Source of the DNA: Acidobacteriaceae bacterium
GTDB lineage: Bacteria; Acidobacteriota; Terriglobia; Terriglobales; Acidobacteriaceae
Length of the DNA: 64,000 nucleotides
Direction: 5' to 3'
NCBI GenBank assembly: GCA_025462885.1
Contig: JAOAPN010000004.1
Location: 372,001-436,000 of the forward strand
Position 1 is the stretch's first letter; the number at the start of each line of letters is the position of its first letter. The notes beneath the pieces are model-generated. The model did no database searches. It was not told where the DNA came from and saw nothing but the letters and a program-made list of their open reading frames with translations. The position numbers and the translations under genes were made by a program. Of this stretch, positions 46,114 through 54,435 are shown piece by piece.

Positions 46114-47421
46114 TCAGCGATCGATCTCTCCGAGAACGATGTCAATGGAGCCGATAACAGAAACAACGTCGGCGAGGAGTCTGCCTTTGCACATAGTCTC
46201 GAGAGCCTGCAGAGTGGCGTAGCTCGGGTTGCGCATGTGGACGCGGTAGGGTTTGGCGGTGCCGTCGGAGACGACGTAGTAGCCCATCTCGCCGCGCGGG
46301 GATTCGATGGCCTGGAAGACCTCTCCTGCGGGAACGGCGAAGCCTTCGGTGACGATCTTGAAGTGATGGATGAGCGACTCCATCTGGGTCTTCATCTGTT
46401 CACGATCCGGAAGGATGATCTTGGGAGCGTCGGCGACGATGCGGCCTTCGGGAAGCCCGTCGAGCGCTTGTTGCGCGATCTTGACCGACTCGTGCATCTC
46501 TTCCATGCGGACGACGTAGCGGGCCCAGACGTCTCCGTCCTGCGAGATCGGCACCTTGAACTGGAATTTGTCGTAGCCGGAGTAGGGCATGTCGCGGCGG
46601 AGATCCCAGTCGACGCCGGAGGCGCGGAGCGGGGGACCGGAGACGCCGAGAGCGATGCCGTCTGCTGCAGAGAGGTGTCCGATGCCCTTGAGGCGGCCCA
46701 TCCAGATGGGATTGCCGGTGAGCAGGTTTTCGTACTGCTGAATCCTGTCCGGCATGCGGGTGAGGAAGTCCTGTACCTTCTTGTAGAAGTCCAGCGGCGG
46801 ATCCAGCGAGACGCCGCCGATGCGGAAGTAGCTGGTCATCATGCGCTGGCCGGCGAGGCCTTCGAAGATGCGGAGGATGTCTTCGCGCTCGCGGAAGCAA
46901 TAGAGGAAGACGGTGAGCGCGCCGATGTCCATGGCGTGGGTTCCGAGCCAGACGAGGTGCGACTGGATGCGGGTAAGCTCATTCATCAGAACGCGCAGAT
47001 ATTGGGCGCGCTCCGGGATTTCGAGGCCCAGCAGCTTCTCTACGCCGAGGCAATAACAGAGGTTGTTCGACATCGGCGAGAGGTAGTCGATGCGGTCGGT
47101 GAGGGGAACGACCTGCTGGTAGAACTTGGCCTCGCAGGTCTTCTCGATGCCGGTGTGGAGGTAGCCGATGTCCGGGGCGAGGGCAACGACGGATTCGCCG
47201 TCGATTTCGAGGACCAGACGAAGCACGCCGTGGGTCGAAGGATGCTGCGGCCCCATGTTGATGACCATGGTGTGATCTTTGGTCGGGTCGGCGCCGTTGT
47301 GACGGGCTGCGTCTGCGATCACGTCTTCCACGCCGGGGTTGATGCGGTGGGTGACGGGCATCCCTTCCAGGCCGTCGTTCATGTCTTCAGTAATCGGTTC
47401 TGGAGCTACAAGAGGTGACAT
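46114..47421 (-). CDS. nuoD: NADH-quinone oxidoreductase subunit D
   Basis: 435 residues when started at the ATG overlapping the nuoC stop (TAATG), which fits the operon style; a longer frame begins inside nuoC. Hydrogenase-like fold forming the quinone site with NuoB: MVINMGPQHPSTHGVLRLV (HP..H near the start), IGYLHTGIEKTCE, SPMSNNLCYCLGVEK and the C-terminal DIVLGEIDR that ends near the quinone site. Its usual partner nuoB is missing from this cluster. Confidence 0.97.
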   Translation of the reverse strand: MSPLVAPEPITEDMNDGLEGMPVTHRINPGVEDVIADAARHNGADPTKDHTMVINMGPQHPSTHGVLRLVLEIDGESVVALAPDIGYLHTGIEKTCEAKFYQQVVPLTDRIDYLSPMSNNLCYCLGVEKLLGLEIPERAQYLRVLMNELTRIQSHLVWLGTHAMDIGALTVFLYCFREREDILRIFEGLAGQRMMTSYFRIGGVSLDPPLDFYKKVQDFLTRMPDRIQQYENLLTGNPIWMGRLKGIGHLSAADGIALGVSGPPLRASGVDWDLRRDMPYSGYDKFQFKVPISQDGDVWARYVVRMEEMHESVKIAQQALDGLPEGRIVADAPKIILPDREQMKTQMESLIHHFKIVTEGFAVPAGEVFQAIESPRGEMGYYVVSDGTAKPYRVHMRNPSYATLQALETMCKGRLLADVVSVIGSIDIVLGEIDR

Positions 47422-47924
47422 TAGCGGTAGCCCTCCACGGGGTAATCCTTGCGAAGGGGATGGCCTTGCCAATCCTCCGGCATCATGATGCGGCGCAGGT
47501 TGGGGTGGCCGCCGAAGTGAACGCCGAAGAGGTCGAAGATCTCGCGCTCATAGAAGTTGGCCGAGGGCCAGACCGGGGTGATGGAATCGAGAGACGCTTC
47601 GGTGCTGTCCAGCCGGACGACCAGGCGGAGACGGGCTTTGAAGCTGTAGGAAAGGATGTGATATGTGATCTGGAAGCGTGGTTCGGAGGGGTACCAGTCG
47701 ACGGCGGTGACGTCTTCGAGGAAGTTGTATCCGGCGGACTGTGCGGCCTGGGCGGCGGCGATGATGCTCTCGCGGGGGACGGTCAGGGTCAGCTCGCCGC
47801 GGTCGAATTTAGCGTCGGTCGCGATACCCTGCAAGGCTGCCAGGGCGGCTTTGACGGCGGGGTTCTCAGGATGGGCTGCAGCTACAGCTTCGAGGCCCTG
47901 AACGGAGGTTGCGGGATCATACAT
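47421..47924 (-). CDS. nuoC: NADH-quinone oxidoreductase subunit C
   Basis: 167 residues; landmarks LEDVTAVDWYP, LSYSFKARLRLVVRL, SITPVWPSANFYEREIFDLFGVHF and GHPNLRRIMMPEDWQGHPLRKDYP. It interfaces with NuoD in the connecting module. Its start is 24 bp from the nuoA stop, leaving no room for nuoB. Confidence 0.96.
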   Translation of the reverse strand: MYDPATSVQGLEAVAAAHPENPAVKAALAALQGIATDAKFDRGELTLTVPRESIIAAAQAAQSAGYNFLEDVTAVDWYPSEPRFQITYHILSYSFKARLRLVVRLDSTEASLDSITPVWPSANFYEREIFDLFGVHFGGHPNLRRIMMPEDWQGHPLRKDYPVEGYR

Positions 47925-47948
47925 CTAGCGATCTCCCTTGGCTGCCAT

Positions 47949-48362
47949 TTAAAGATCTCCCTTGTCGTTAGCCCAATCCAGGATGCCCTTCTTCCAGACG
48001 TAGAAGAGACCGACGGCGACGAAGCCGAGGTAGGTCAACATCTCGTAGAAGCCGAACATGCTCGATCCGGTGATGGCCGGCAGGCGTCGGAAGATGACCG
48101 CCCATGGAAGCATGAAGACCGCTTCCACGTCGAACAGAATGAACAACATGGCGACCATGTAGAAGCGCACGGAGAAACGTCCGCGGGCATCGCCGACGGG
48201 ATCCATGCCGCACTCGTAGGTGCCGGCTTTGGTGCGTGAATTCTTGTGCTTGCCGAGGAGGAAGGAAGCCCCCACCATGCCGCAGGCCATCCCCAGTGCG
48301 GCCAGGACTTGCAGGACCAGGGGGACGTAGTTCCAGATGTAGGGGTACGTTTGCATCGCCAT
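47949..48362 (-). CDS. nuoA: NADH-quinone oxidoreductase subunit A
   Basis: 137 residues from the ATG at 48362; a frame with nine extra residues exists, but this start fits the family. Three helices with the landmarks YECGMDPVGDARGRFSVRFYMVAMLFILFDVEA (blocks YECGMDPVGDARG and FDVEAVFMLPWAV). First gene of the nuo operon; 70 bp from the prepilin peptidase gene. Confidence 0.95.
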   Translation of the reverse strand: MAMQTYPYIWNYVPLVLQVLAALGMACGMVGASFLLGKHKNSRTKAGTYECGMDPVGDARGRFSVRFYMVAMLFILFDVEAVFMLPWAVIFRRLPAITGSSMFGFYEMLTYLGFVAVGLFYVWKKGILDWANDKGDL

Positions 48363-48432
48363 CTTCGACTCTAAGATTGTGGCTGGCAAGTGTCAAGCAG
48401 CGAACGGGCGTTTACCGGACTCGAACTGCGCG

Positions 48433-49377
48433 CTATCGAAGCAATGTGGCGTAGATGTTAATTAAACGATCGCCGAAGATCGCAGCGATAAGTCCTCCCG
48501 CAGCGATAAAACTGCCCAGAGGAAGCCGGGTGAGGCGGTCTGCATTGCGCCGGGCCAACAAAAATAAGGCGTAGACAGTGGCGCTGAGGACTCCGAGGAA
48601 GAGGGCCAGGATCGCGGGCCAGAAGCCGAGGAAGGCGGCGATCATGGCGATGAGTTTGACGTCGCCCAGGCCGAGGCCTTCGCGGTGACGGACGAGTTTG
48701 TAGAGCCAGCGGACGAGCAGTAGCAGGCCGCCTGCTCCGAGAACTGAGGCGATGCGGCCCCAGACGAGGGCTTCGGTGCCGGTCATGAAGATATTTCCGT
48801 GGATTCCCATGCTTCCCGGGCTACTCATGCGGAGCTGGTGGGTGGTGTTCAGGATGACGTCGCCCTCGTGCGGGCCGAGAAAGATGGCCTGGGTGCAGAC
48901 GAGGAAGATGCCGATGGCGATTCCGGTGAGGGTAAAGGCGTCGGGGAGGAGATGGGTTTGCCAGTCCATGACGATCAGGCCGATGAGGAGGAAGCCGAGG
49001 ATGGCGAGCGTCGCAAATGGTAGGAATATACCTGCCGGTTGGCCCAACGCGGTGAAGAGCGAAACGACCACCCAACCGGCGTATCCCAATTCAACTCCGA
49101 GATATTGAAAGGGAATGGTCTGTGAGCAATTGCGACACCTTCCTCGAAGAATAAGAACGCTGAGGATTGGGATGTTGTCGTACCAGCGAATCGGTTTTTC
49201 ACATGATGGGCATCGGGAACGTGGTTTTACAACAGACAGCCCAAGGGGCAGTCGATGGATGCAAGCATTGAGAAAACTACCAAATAGTAAACCGACCAGA
49301 AAAAGGGCTGATGGTAGATAGATTCCGATTACAAGCAGTCCTTCACCCACACCCGGAAAATCTGCTTTGTCAGACAT
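48433..49377 (-). CDS. Prepilin peptidase / leader peptidase (A24 family)
   Basis: 314 residues, polytopic. The N-methylation domain begins with FGSFLNACIHRLPLG and two CxxC pairs (CPSCEKP, CRNCSQ) that bind zinc. The catalytic aspartates are in LIVMDWQTHLLPDA and GLGLGDVKLIAM. It cleaves type IV prepilin and pseudopilin leaders and methylates the new N-terminus. It fits the TPR-secretin at 16.7 kb but is not linked to a pilus operon here. Confidence 0.92.
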   Translation of the reverse strand: MSDKADFPGVGEGLLVIGIYLPSALFLVGLLFGSFLNACIHRLPLGLSVVKPRSRCPSCEKPIRWYDNIPILSVLILRGRCRNCSQTIPFQYLGVELGYAGWVVVSLFTALGQPAGIFLPFATLAILGFLLIGLIVMDWQTHLLPDAFTLTGIAIGIFLVCTQAIFLGPHEGDVILNTTHQLRMSSPGSMGIHGNIFMTGTEALVWGRIASVLGAGGLLLLVRWLYKLVRHREGLGLGDVKLIAMIAAFLGFWPAILALFLGVLSATVYALFLLARRNADRLTRLPLGSFIAAGGLIAAIFGDRLINIYATLLR

Positions 49378-49403
49378 GTGTGAAGTATACGGAACGCGAT
49401 TGG

Positions 49404-50873
49404 CTAGAAGTCGACGTGCATACGCACCGACTCCACCAACACCGGCCCGCGGTCCTGGTTGTACCCTGGGTGGGTGACGTACTGGGCGTCGAGGGCGTAG
49501 AAGATGCCGCGCCAGGTATGGAGGTTGTAGTAGGCCTCCAGGATGTCTTCGCGGGCGTAGTTGAGTTTGCTGTCGCCGAGGAGGAAACCGAGGCCGCCGA
49601 GGGCGAGGTAGCGCTGGTGGTCGCGTTTGATGGCGTTGGTGACGAAGGTCAGGCCGGCCTTGTCGTTGGGGCGTCCGTGCGAACGGAGAGAGTAGTCGCT
49701 GCCGATTTCGATGGTCTGGTCGACCTCGGTGTAGGCGAAGGACTGGTGGGCGCCTTCGTTCCAGCCGAAGCGACCAAACGCGCGGAGATTCGCGGTAAGC
49801 TCCTGCTCGGCGTTGAGGCCGAAGCCGTATTTGACCGCGCTGAACTTAGCCTTGGAGTCAACGTCAGGGGTGGGATCGGTGCCGTTGAGGTAGCCGGTGA
49901 TGGCGTCGCGGTAGAGGCCCATGTGGGCATCGTTGACGTAGGCGAGCGCGCGGAGGGTGGACTTGCGGTCGGGGCCGAGGAACTTGCTGAGGAATGGGTG
50001 GCGGAATTCCAGTTCGAAGTTCTGGCCGGAGGCGCGGCGTAGGTTCCAGTCGACATCGATGCCGTTGGCGACGGTGGGCATCAGGGCGAGGGCGTAGCGG
50101 GCGGACCAGGTCTTGTCGATGTACTCGGTGACGACGCCGTAGGTATAGCCTCGGGTGTCGGCGGCGTAGTCCCAGGCGCCATTATTGTCGACGGTCCAGT
50201 TGAGGAACTGGAGGTGGCTGTCGGTGCCGATGGTGTTGAGGTCGAGGTAGTCGGGCAGACTCATCTTACCGATGTGGAACTCGATACGGCGCTCGGGCAC
50301 CTTGGTCGCCAGTGAGAACGGCGTGCGGGTGGCGTCGACGAGCGTGCTGGAGAGGCCGATGGTCTCGTGTAGTTGCACACGCGCGATGTAGGGCTTGGAG
50401 CCGAGGTTGGGATTGCGGACGACGTCGAGGTTGGTGAAGCCTGCGAGGCCGAGAGCCTGCGAGATGCCGCGGCCTCCGGCGGATTCGACATCCAGGATGA
50501 GGTCGGTGGAAGCGCGCGGGCTGCGGATGACCTGGTAGCCGAGGTAGAGCGTGCCGATCAGCGAAGTTTTGTATTCGCCACGGCCAACAAGGCTATTGAC
50601 GCCCTCGTAAGGCGAGTGGAAGGGAGCATGCGCCTGGAAGACGATGTTGGCTTGTCCGGCGATAAAGTAGCGCGCTGTATTGGCGTGTGGGAAGAGGGTA
50701 ACGGCAGAGTCCGGCTCGGGCGCGGGGATGGTGGCTGGCCGTTCGTCGGCGCTGGCTGGGCCGGGGGCGTCCGGCAGCGTCGCCGTCGCGGGGCGCACGC
50801 CTTGCTGCTGCAAAGCCCGGGCAGGCGCAGCGAGAGTCAAGGCTAGGAAAAGCAGTGTGGCCAGGGTGTACAT
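49404..50873 (-). CDS. OprB-like carbohydrate porin
   Basis: 489 residues with a signal peptide (about 1-20, MYTLATLLFLALTLAAPARA) and AGAAGGACACC upstream. The rest is a beta-strand-rich outer-membrane barrel ending in an aromatic residue (VRMHVDF). Family-like blocks include FIAGQANIVFQAHAPF, LFGDSKLNYA-like GDSKLNYAREDILEAYYN, RAFGRFGWNEGAHQSFAYTEVDQTIEIG and VTHPGYNQDRGPV. OprB porins pass sugars; the substrate here is unknown. It follows a small ORF and an RcnR-like regulator, so metal control is possible. Confidence 0.82.
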   Translation of the reverse strand: MYTLATLLFLALTLAAPARALQQQGVRPATATLPDAPGPASADERPATIPAPEPDSAVTLFPHANTARYFIAGQANIVFQAHAPFHSPYEGVNSLVGRGEYKTSLIGTLYLGYQVIRSPRASTDLILDVESAGGRGISQALGLAGFTNLDVVRNPNLGSKPYIARVQLHETIGLSSTLVDATRTPFSLATKVPERRIEFHIGKMSLPDYLDLNTIGTDSHLQFLNWTVDNNGAWDYAADTRGYTYGVVTEYIDKTWSARYALALMPTVANGIDVDWNLRRASGQNFELEFRHPFLSKFLGPDRKSTLRALAYVNDAHMGLYRDAITGYLNGTDPTPDVDSKAKFSAVKYGFGLNAEQELTANLRAFGRFGWNEGAHQSFAYTEVDQTIEIGSDYSLRSHGRPNDKAGLTFVTNAIKRDHQRYLALGGLGFLLGDSKLNYAREDILEAYYNLHTWRGIFYALDAQYVTHPGYNQDRGPVLVESVRMHVDF

Positions 50874-51165
50874 GGTGTCCTTCTACGTTACAAGGCAAAC
50901 GCGAGGGCGATGGGATAGAGGGTGCCGGAAAGAGATGAATAGAGTGCGAATCGCCTGCCTTCTCCCCAGAGAGAGAGAAGGCAGGCCTGGGCCTTTGCGG
51001 GAGTTCGCCGGTGGCTTCGGCTTGGTCGGTGTCCGCGAGGACGTCGGGCAGGGCGAACCAGACGCAGGCGAGCGGGCAGCGTTCGTCGGCGGTCTCCACC
51101 CAGCGACGGCGGAGGGTGACGGGCTGCGGCTGCTTCGTCAGGAGTTTCTTGGAGGTGTAGAGCAT
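50593..51165 (-). CDS. Small ORF with strong ribosome site, boundaries uncertain
   Basis: An excellent site AGAGGAGAAAGC precedes the ATG at 51165. The first 40 residues look natural (MLYTSKKLLTKQPQPVTLRR, then ERCPLACVWFALPD); the frame then continues through proline-rich, random-like sequence to 50593, overlapping the porin gene by 281 bases. The real protein is probably the short N-terminal part with a frameshift or a lost stop codon. It is divergent from the RcnR-like repressor, with the operator between them. Function unknown. Confidence 0.4.
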   Translation of the reverse strand: MLYTSKKLLTKQPQPVTLRRRWVETADERCPLACVWFALPDVLADTDQAEATGELPQRPRPAFSLSGEKAGDSHSIHLFPAPSIPSPSRLPCNVEGHHVHPGHTAFPSLDSRCACPGFAAARRAPRDGDAAGRPRPSQRRRTASHHPRARAGLCRYPLPTRQYSALLYRRTSQHRLPGACSLPLALRGRQ

Positions 51166-51245
51166 GCTTTCTCCTCTCTGCGGAAAGGGCTCGCAGGGGA
51201 GCGGTTTACCAGCGGTCTTGGAAGGTTGGTGCAACTGAAGGTAGT

Positions 51246-51262
51246 ATACCCCAGTAGGGTAT
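51246..51262. promoter_or_regulatory. Candidate RcnR/CsoR-type operator
   Basis: Perfect dyad ATACCC-CAGTA-GGGTAT, including C4 followed by AGTA, in the 113-bp space between the divergent small ORF and the metal-sensor gene. C/G-tract dyads with an AGTA flank are typical of operators of this repressor family. Confidence 0.6.
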
Positions 51263-51278
51263 TTGGGGGAAGGAGACA

Positions 51279-51554
51279 ATGTCCCATACGCAACGCGAGC
51301 AGGTGAAGTTATTGAACCGGGTGAAGCGCATCCGGGGGCAGATGGATTCGGTGGAGCGGCACCTGTCGGCGGAGAACCACGACTGCGCGGACACTCTAAT
51401 GCTGCTGGCAGCGGTACGCGGCGGCATCAATGGGCTGATGGCCGAGGTGCTGGAAGATCACATCCGTCTCCATCTGTTGAAGGATGGGCACGCGCCGCTG
51501 ACGCCAGAGTTGGGCGAAGATCTGATCGACCTGGTGCGGGCGTATCTGAAGTAG
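51279..51554 (+). CDS. RcnR-like metal-responsive repressor (CsoR/FrmR superfamily)
   Basis: 91 residues, all-helical. It starts MSHTQREQVKLLNRVKRIRGQ, and carries C36 in ENHDCADTL, H61 in LEDHIRLH and H65, together with H3. This H3/C/H/H set equals the nickel/cobalt ligand set of RcnR; FrmR lacks the last histidine and CsoR has other ligands. Such proteins bind DNA until metal binds, then release it. GGAGAC precedes the start. No RcnA- or DmeF-like efflux gene is adjacent, so its target may be the divergent small ORF and porin. Confidence 0.85.
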   Translation: MSHTQREQVKLLNRVKRIRGQMDSVERHLSAENHDCADTLMLLAAVRGGINGLMAEVLEDHIRLHLLKDGHAPLTPELGEDLIDLVRAYLK

Positions 51555-51574
51555 CGCCGGATGCGGCAGGCGCG

Positions 51575-51608
51575 AAAAAGCCCCGGCCGGTGGATTCGCG
51601 CCGGGGCT
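51575..51608 (-). terminator. Bidirectional terminator between convergent genes
   Basis: 9-bp stem AGCCCCGGC (51579-51587) and GCCGGGGCT (51600-51608), followed by TTTTTCG on the minus strand. It serves the small membrane protein and possibly the repressor gene. Confidence 0.75.
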
Positions 51609-51645
51609 GGGTGATTCGAGGCTTCAAAGCTTCAAGGAAGCGGAG

Positions 51646-51864
51646 CTAGCTCTTCATCCCTACGACCACCAGTCCGACGCCGGCGACGAGCGAGATGGTA
51701 CTGAGAATGGGCGAGATGGGCATGGTCTTGGTTTCTTTGTGACCGATTTGCACGGGGCCCAGGTCTACGTCCTTCTTTTCGTGAGTGAAGCTTACGCCGC
51801 CGACTCCGAAGCCGACGATACCAAGGATGATGAGAAGAATGCCAATGATGGTTGCGGGTTTCAT
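51646..51864 (-). CDS. Small two-helix membrane protein, DUF3185-like
   Basis: 72 residues from the ATG at 51864 with AAAGG upstream. Two hydrophobic segments (about 5-24 and 50-70) flank a polar loop (FTHEKKDVDLGPVQIGHKE). It resembles small DUF3185-type envelope proteins. A longer frame exists but lacks a ribosome site. Function unknown. Confidence 0.65.
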   Translation of the reverse strand: MKPATIIGILLIILGIVGFGVGGVSFTHEKKDVDLGPVQIGHKETKTMPISPILSTISLVAGVGLVVVGMKS

Positions 51865-52044
51865 GAATGCCTTTCGTGGTGCAGACGAAAATCTTGCGAC
51901 CCGGAGTTGGATGCAGGGATTTGGAAAAAAAGATGTCGAGCCTGGAAGTTTTGTGAGGTGCAAAGGGAAGTCTTTGCGCTCTTGATTCGCACAGGCCTGT
52001 GGGAGTAATGTGGGCCTACACGGGAAAGGAGGATGATCCAGCCT

Positions 52045-52101
52045 ATGAAAATTGACAGTACAAGTTGCATCAACAATGTACGTGAGGTGACTGAGGCTTA
52101 G
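52045..52101 (+). CDS. Possible 18-residue leader peptide
   Basis: ATG at 52045 with AAGGAGG 12 bases upstream; 18 codons (MKIDSTSCINNVREVTEA) to a TAG. Too short to recognise; it could be a leader peptide or a fragment of a small regulator. Confidence 0.25.
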   Translation: MKIDSTSCINNVREVTEA

Positions 52102-52212
52102 AGCGTTCCTGCTTCAAGGATGGCTCTAGACCTGGCGTTTTAGGAAGTTCTTCGCCGAGGCCCAATGTCCGAACAGGGACGCCTCAGGTCAAACTCAACA
52201 GTGCACCGGCAG

Positions 52213-52252
52213 ACGGCCCGATGCTCTCAGGAGCGCGGGCCGTTTGCGTTTT
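52213..52252 (+). terminator. Hairpin before thiG
   Basis: 8-bp stem ACGGCCCG (52213-52220) and CGGGCCGT (52236-52243), then TTGCGTTTT. Together with the nested dyad upstream it could be a terminator of the leader. Confidence 0.5.
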
Positions 52253-52306
52253 GCAGCGGCTTACAGTTTTTGCGGCTGTGCTTTCGCGGGCTTTAGAATG
52301 GTATCC

Positions 52307-53077
52307 ATGCAACCACTGGTCATTGCGGGCAGGGCGTTTCAATCACGGCTGATTGTTGGAACAGGGAAGTACAAGGACGGGGCGGAGACGCAGGCCGCCA
52401 TCGAGGCTTCCGGTGCGGAGATGGTCACGGTTGCGGTGCGACGGGTGAATCTCGATCGCACGACCGAGTCGCTGCTGGACTTCATCGACCCGCGACGCTA
52501 TTTCCTGCTGCCGAACACGGCTGGGTGTTACACCGCTGATGAGGCGATCCGTGCGGCACGGTTGGGGCGCGAGGTGGGACTGTCGGACTGGGTGAAGATC
52601 GAGGTGATCGGGGATCTGAAGACGCTGTATCCCGATGTGCAGGCGACGGTGGAGGCCACGCGGGTGCTGGTGAAGGAGGGCTTTACGGTGCTTCCGTATA
52701 CCTCCGATGACATCGTGTTTGCGCGGCGGCTGATCGATGTGGGAGCAGCGGCGGTGATGCCGCTGGGTGCTCCGATCGGCACGGGTGTGGGCATTGCGAA
52801 TCTGCACAACCTGCGGATGATGCGGGAGCTGATCACGGAGGTTCCGCTGGTCGTGGATGCCGGGCTGGGAACGGCCTCGGATGCGGCGCTGGCGATGGAA
52901 CTGGGCTTCGACGCGGTGTTGTTGAACACGGCGATTGCGGCGGCAAGCGATCCGATCCTGATGGCGGAGGCGATGCAGCATGCTGTGCTCGCGGGGCGGC
53001 AGGCGTTTCTGGCGGGCAGGATGCCGCGGAAGCTCTATGCGACGGCGAGTTCTCCGCTGGAAGGCATTTCCCGATAG
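52307..53077 (+). CDS. thiG: Thiazole synthase
   Basis: 256 residues from the ATG at 52307, the family length. Landmarks: [59 protein letters not shown] and [19 protein letters not shown]. It builds the thiazole phosphate of thiamine from DXP, dehydroglycine and ThiS-thiocarboxylate. No thiS, thiF or thiO lies nearby. Confidence 0.97.
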   Translation: MQPLVIAGRAFQSRLIVGTGKYKDGAETQAAIEASGAEMVTVAVRRVNLDRTTESLLDFIDPRRYFLLPNTAGCYTADEAIRAARLGREVGLSDWVKIEVIGDLKTLYPDVQATVEATRVLVKEGFTVLPYTSDDIVFARRLIDVGAAAVMPLGAPIGTGVGIANLHNLRMMRELITEVPLVVDAGLGTASDAALAMELGFDAVLLNTAIAAASDPILMAEAMQHAVLAGRQAFLAGRMPRKLYATASSPLEGISR

Positions 53078-53134
53078 GCTGCGGGAATCCGCCTCGATAG
53101 CGGGATCGCGTGCAGGATGCAGTAAACTTCGGCC

Positions 53135-53644
53135 ATGCGGGTCTTCGGAATCGATTGCGGCACGGAGTTCACCGGCTACGGTGTGGTGGATGTGGACTGC
53201 GACGCGCGTCTACCCAGGCTGGTGCATATTGCCGCCGGGACCATCCGGCTCAGCAAAAAAGAGAAGACGCCGCAGCGCCTCGCGCAGGTGTATGCGGAAC
53301 TGGTAGCCCTGATCACGCTGCATGAGCCCGAGACGGTGGCGATTGAAGAGGTGTTTTTTTCCGCAAATGCGAAGTCCGCGTTGAAGCTGGGGCAGGTCCG
53401 GGGGGTCGCGATGCTGGCGGCGGCGACGTGCTTCAAGCCGGTGGCGGAGTATGCTCCGCTTTCGATCAAGAGTTCGGTGGTGGGGTATGGTCTCGCGGCG
53501 AAGGAGCAGGTGCAGTTCATGGTGACACGGCTGCTGGAGCTGGACCATGCGCCCGACTCCGCCGATGCAGCCGATGCGTTGGCTATTGCAATCTGCCATA
53601 TTCACACTTCGCAGACGTTGCTGGCACAAGGGGCGCGGCGATGA
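53135..53644 (+). CDS. ruvC: Crossover junction endodeoxyribonuclease RuvC
   Basis: 169 residues. The acidic catalytic residues are visible: D in FGIDCGTEFTGYG (about residue 6), E in VAIEEVFFSANAKSALKLGQ (about 70) and D in DSADAADALAIAICH near the C-terminus. It resolves Holliday junctions with RuvAB, which are elsewhere. The last four bases overlap the next gene (ATGA). Confidence 0.96.
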   Translation: MRVFGIDCGTEFTGYGVVDVDCDARLPRLVHIAAGTIRLSKKEKTPQRLAQVYAELVALITLHEPETVAIEEVFFSANAKSALKLGQVRGVAMLAAATCFKPVAEYAPLSIKSSVVGYGLAAKEQVQFMVTRLLELDHAPDSADAADALAIAICHIHTSQTLLAQGARR

Positions 53645-54351
53645 TGCGGGTGTTGGGACGGTGGAGTGTTCTCGGAGCCCTGATCAGCGGGATGGCCTTG
53701 GCGCAAGTAACGCCCACTCCCTCAACATCTGGCGCGCAGGCAACCGTGACATACCAGTTCGACCGGACGGGACTGCCTGTTCCTCGTTTTACGCTGGTGA
53801 TTCATGAGGACGGCACGGGCACGTACCATGCCGAGGAGGTGGAGCGGCGGTCGGCGGATTCGGCTCTGCAGCAGGTGAGTTTGAAGGTGATCGACCGGCC
53901 ACTGACGGTATCTGCGGAGACGGCGACGAAGGTCTTTGCCGCGGCGCGGGCCTTGAAGTTCTTCGATATCTTCTGTGGGACGAAGGCGAAGAACATCGCC
54001 GATACGGGGAAGAAGACGCTCAGTTACAAGGGCTCGGACGGCACGGGGAGCTGCGTGTACAACTACTCCGACGACAAGAGCGTGATGGCGTTGACGGACT
54101 CGTTTTACGCGATCGCTTACACGATGGACGTGGGGCGGCGGCTGGACTTCGAGCGGCGGTTCGACCGGCTGGGGCTGGATGCAGAGCTGATCTCGCTGGA
54201 GAAGGCTGCGCAGGATAAGAACGCTCTGGAACTGGGGAACATCGCGCCGACCCTGCGGGTGCTGGCGGGAGATGGTGAGCTGATGCAGCGTGTAAGGACG
54301 CGAGCGGGCAAGCTGCTGGAACAGAGCTCTGCGGCTACTGCTTCCAAATAA
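53641..54351 (+). CDS. Secreted protein of unknown function
   Basis: 236 residues; start overlaps the ruvC stop. A signal peptide at about 1-21 (ending MALAQ) precedes a domain with two cysteines (IFCGTKAKN, GSCVYNYSD) and a helical C-terminal third. Not recognised; similar single-domain exported proteins are frequent in acidobacteria. Expression is likely coupled to ruvC. Confidence 0.7.
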   Translation: MMRVLGRWSVLGALISGMALAQVTPTPSTSGAQATVTYQFDRTGLPVPRFTLVIHEDGTGTYHAEEVERRSADSALQQVSLKVIDRPLTVSAETATKVFAAARALKFFDIFCGTKAKNIADTGKKTLSYKGSDGTGSCVYNYSDDKSVMALTDSFYAIAYTMDVGRRLDFERRFDRLGLDAELISLEKAAQDKNALELGNIAPTLRVLAGDGELMQRVRTRAGKLLEQSSAATASK

Positions 54352-54368
54352 CGACTAGAGCGCAAGGC

Positions 54369-54426
54369 AAGTGCGCCCTAGCGCCGGGCGGGCGCTACTT
54401 CGTAGGGTATTGGACGCTTCGCGTGT
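54369..54426. repeat. 58-bp palindromic repeat, copy 1
   Basis: AAGTGCGCCCTAGCGCCGGG... to ...GACGCTTCGCGTGT. Internal dyads TAGCGCC/GGCGCTA, CCCTA/TAGGG and ACGC/GCGT. It lies between the convergent ends of the secreted protein gene and rsmA. The other copy at 56802-56859 differs at one base. Confidence 0.85.
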
Positions 54427-54435
54427 TACACGACT

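Larger units (their letters stand above)
51865..52306. other. Leader region upstream of thiG
   Basis: 442 bp. A short 18-codon ORF with AAGGAGG upstream begins at 52045 and ends at 52101. It is followed by a nested dyad, GACCTGGCG (52129-52137) against CGCCTCAGGTC (52190-52200), with an inner GTCC/GGAC hairpin, and then the hairpin at 52213-52243. The area may hold a structured leader RNA; it shows no TPP-riboswitch core (CTGAGA or ACCTGATCTGGATAAT). No longer gene is supported. Confidence 0.45.

Noticed and set aside
46111..47418. 435-codon antisense frame in nuoD
   Set aside because: Mirror frame of nuoD, no motif and no ribosome site.
52045..52306. TPP riboswitch before thiG
   Set aside because: The CTGAGA and ACCTGATCTGGATAAT-type core motifs are absent.
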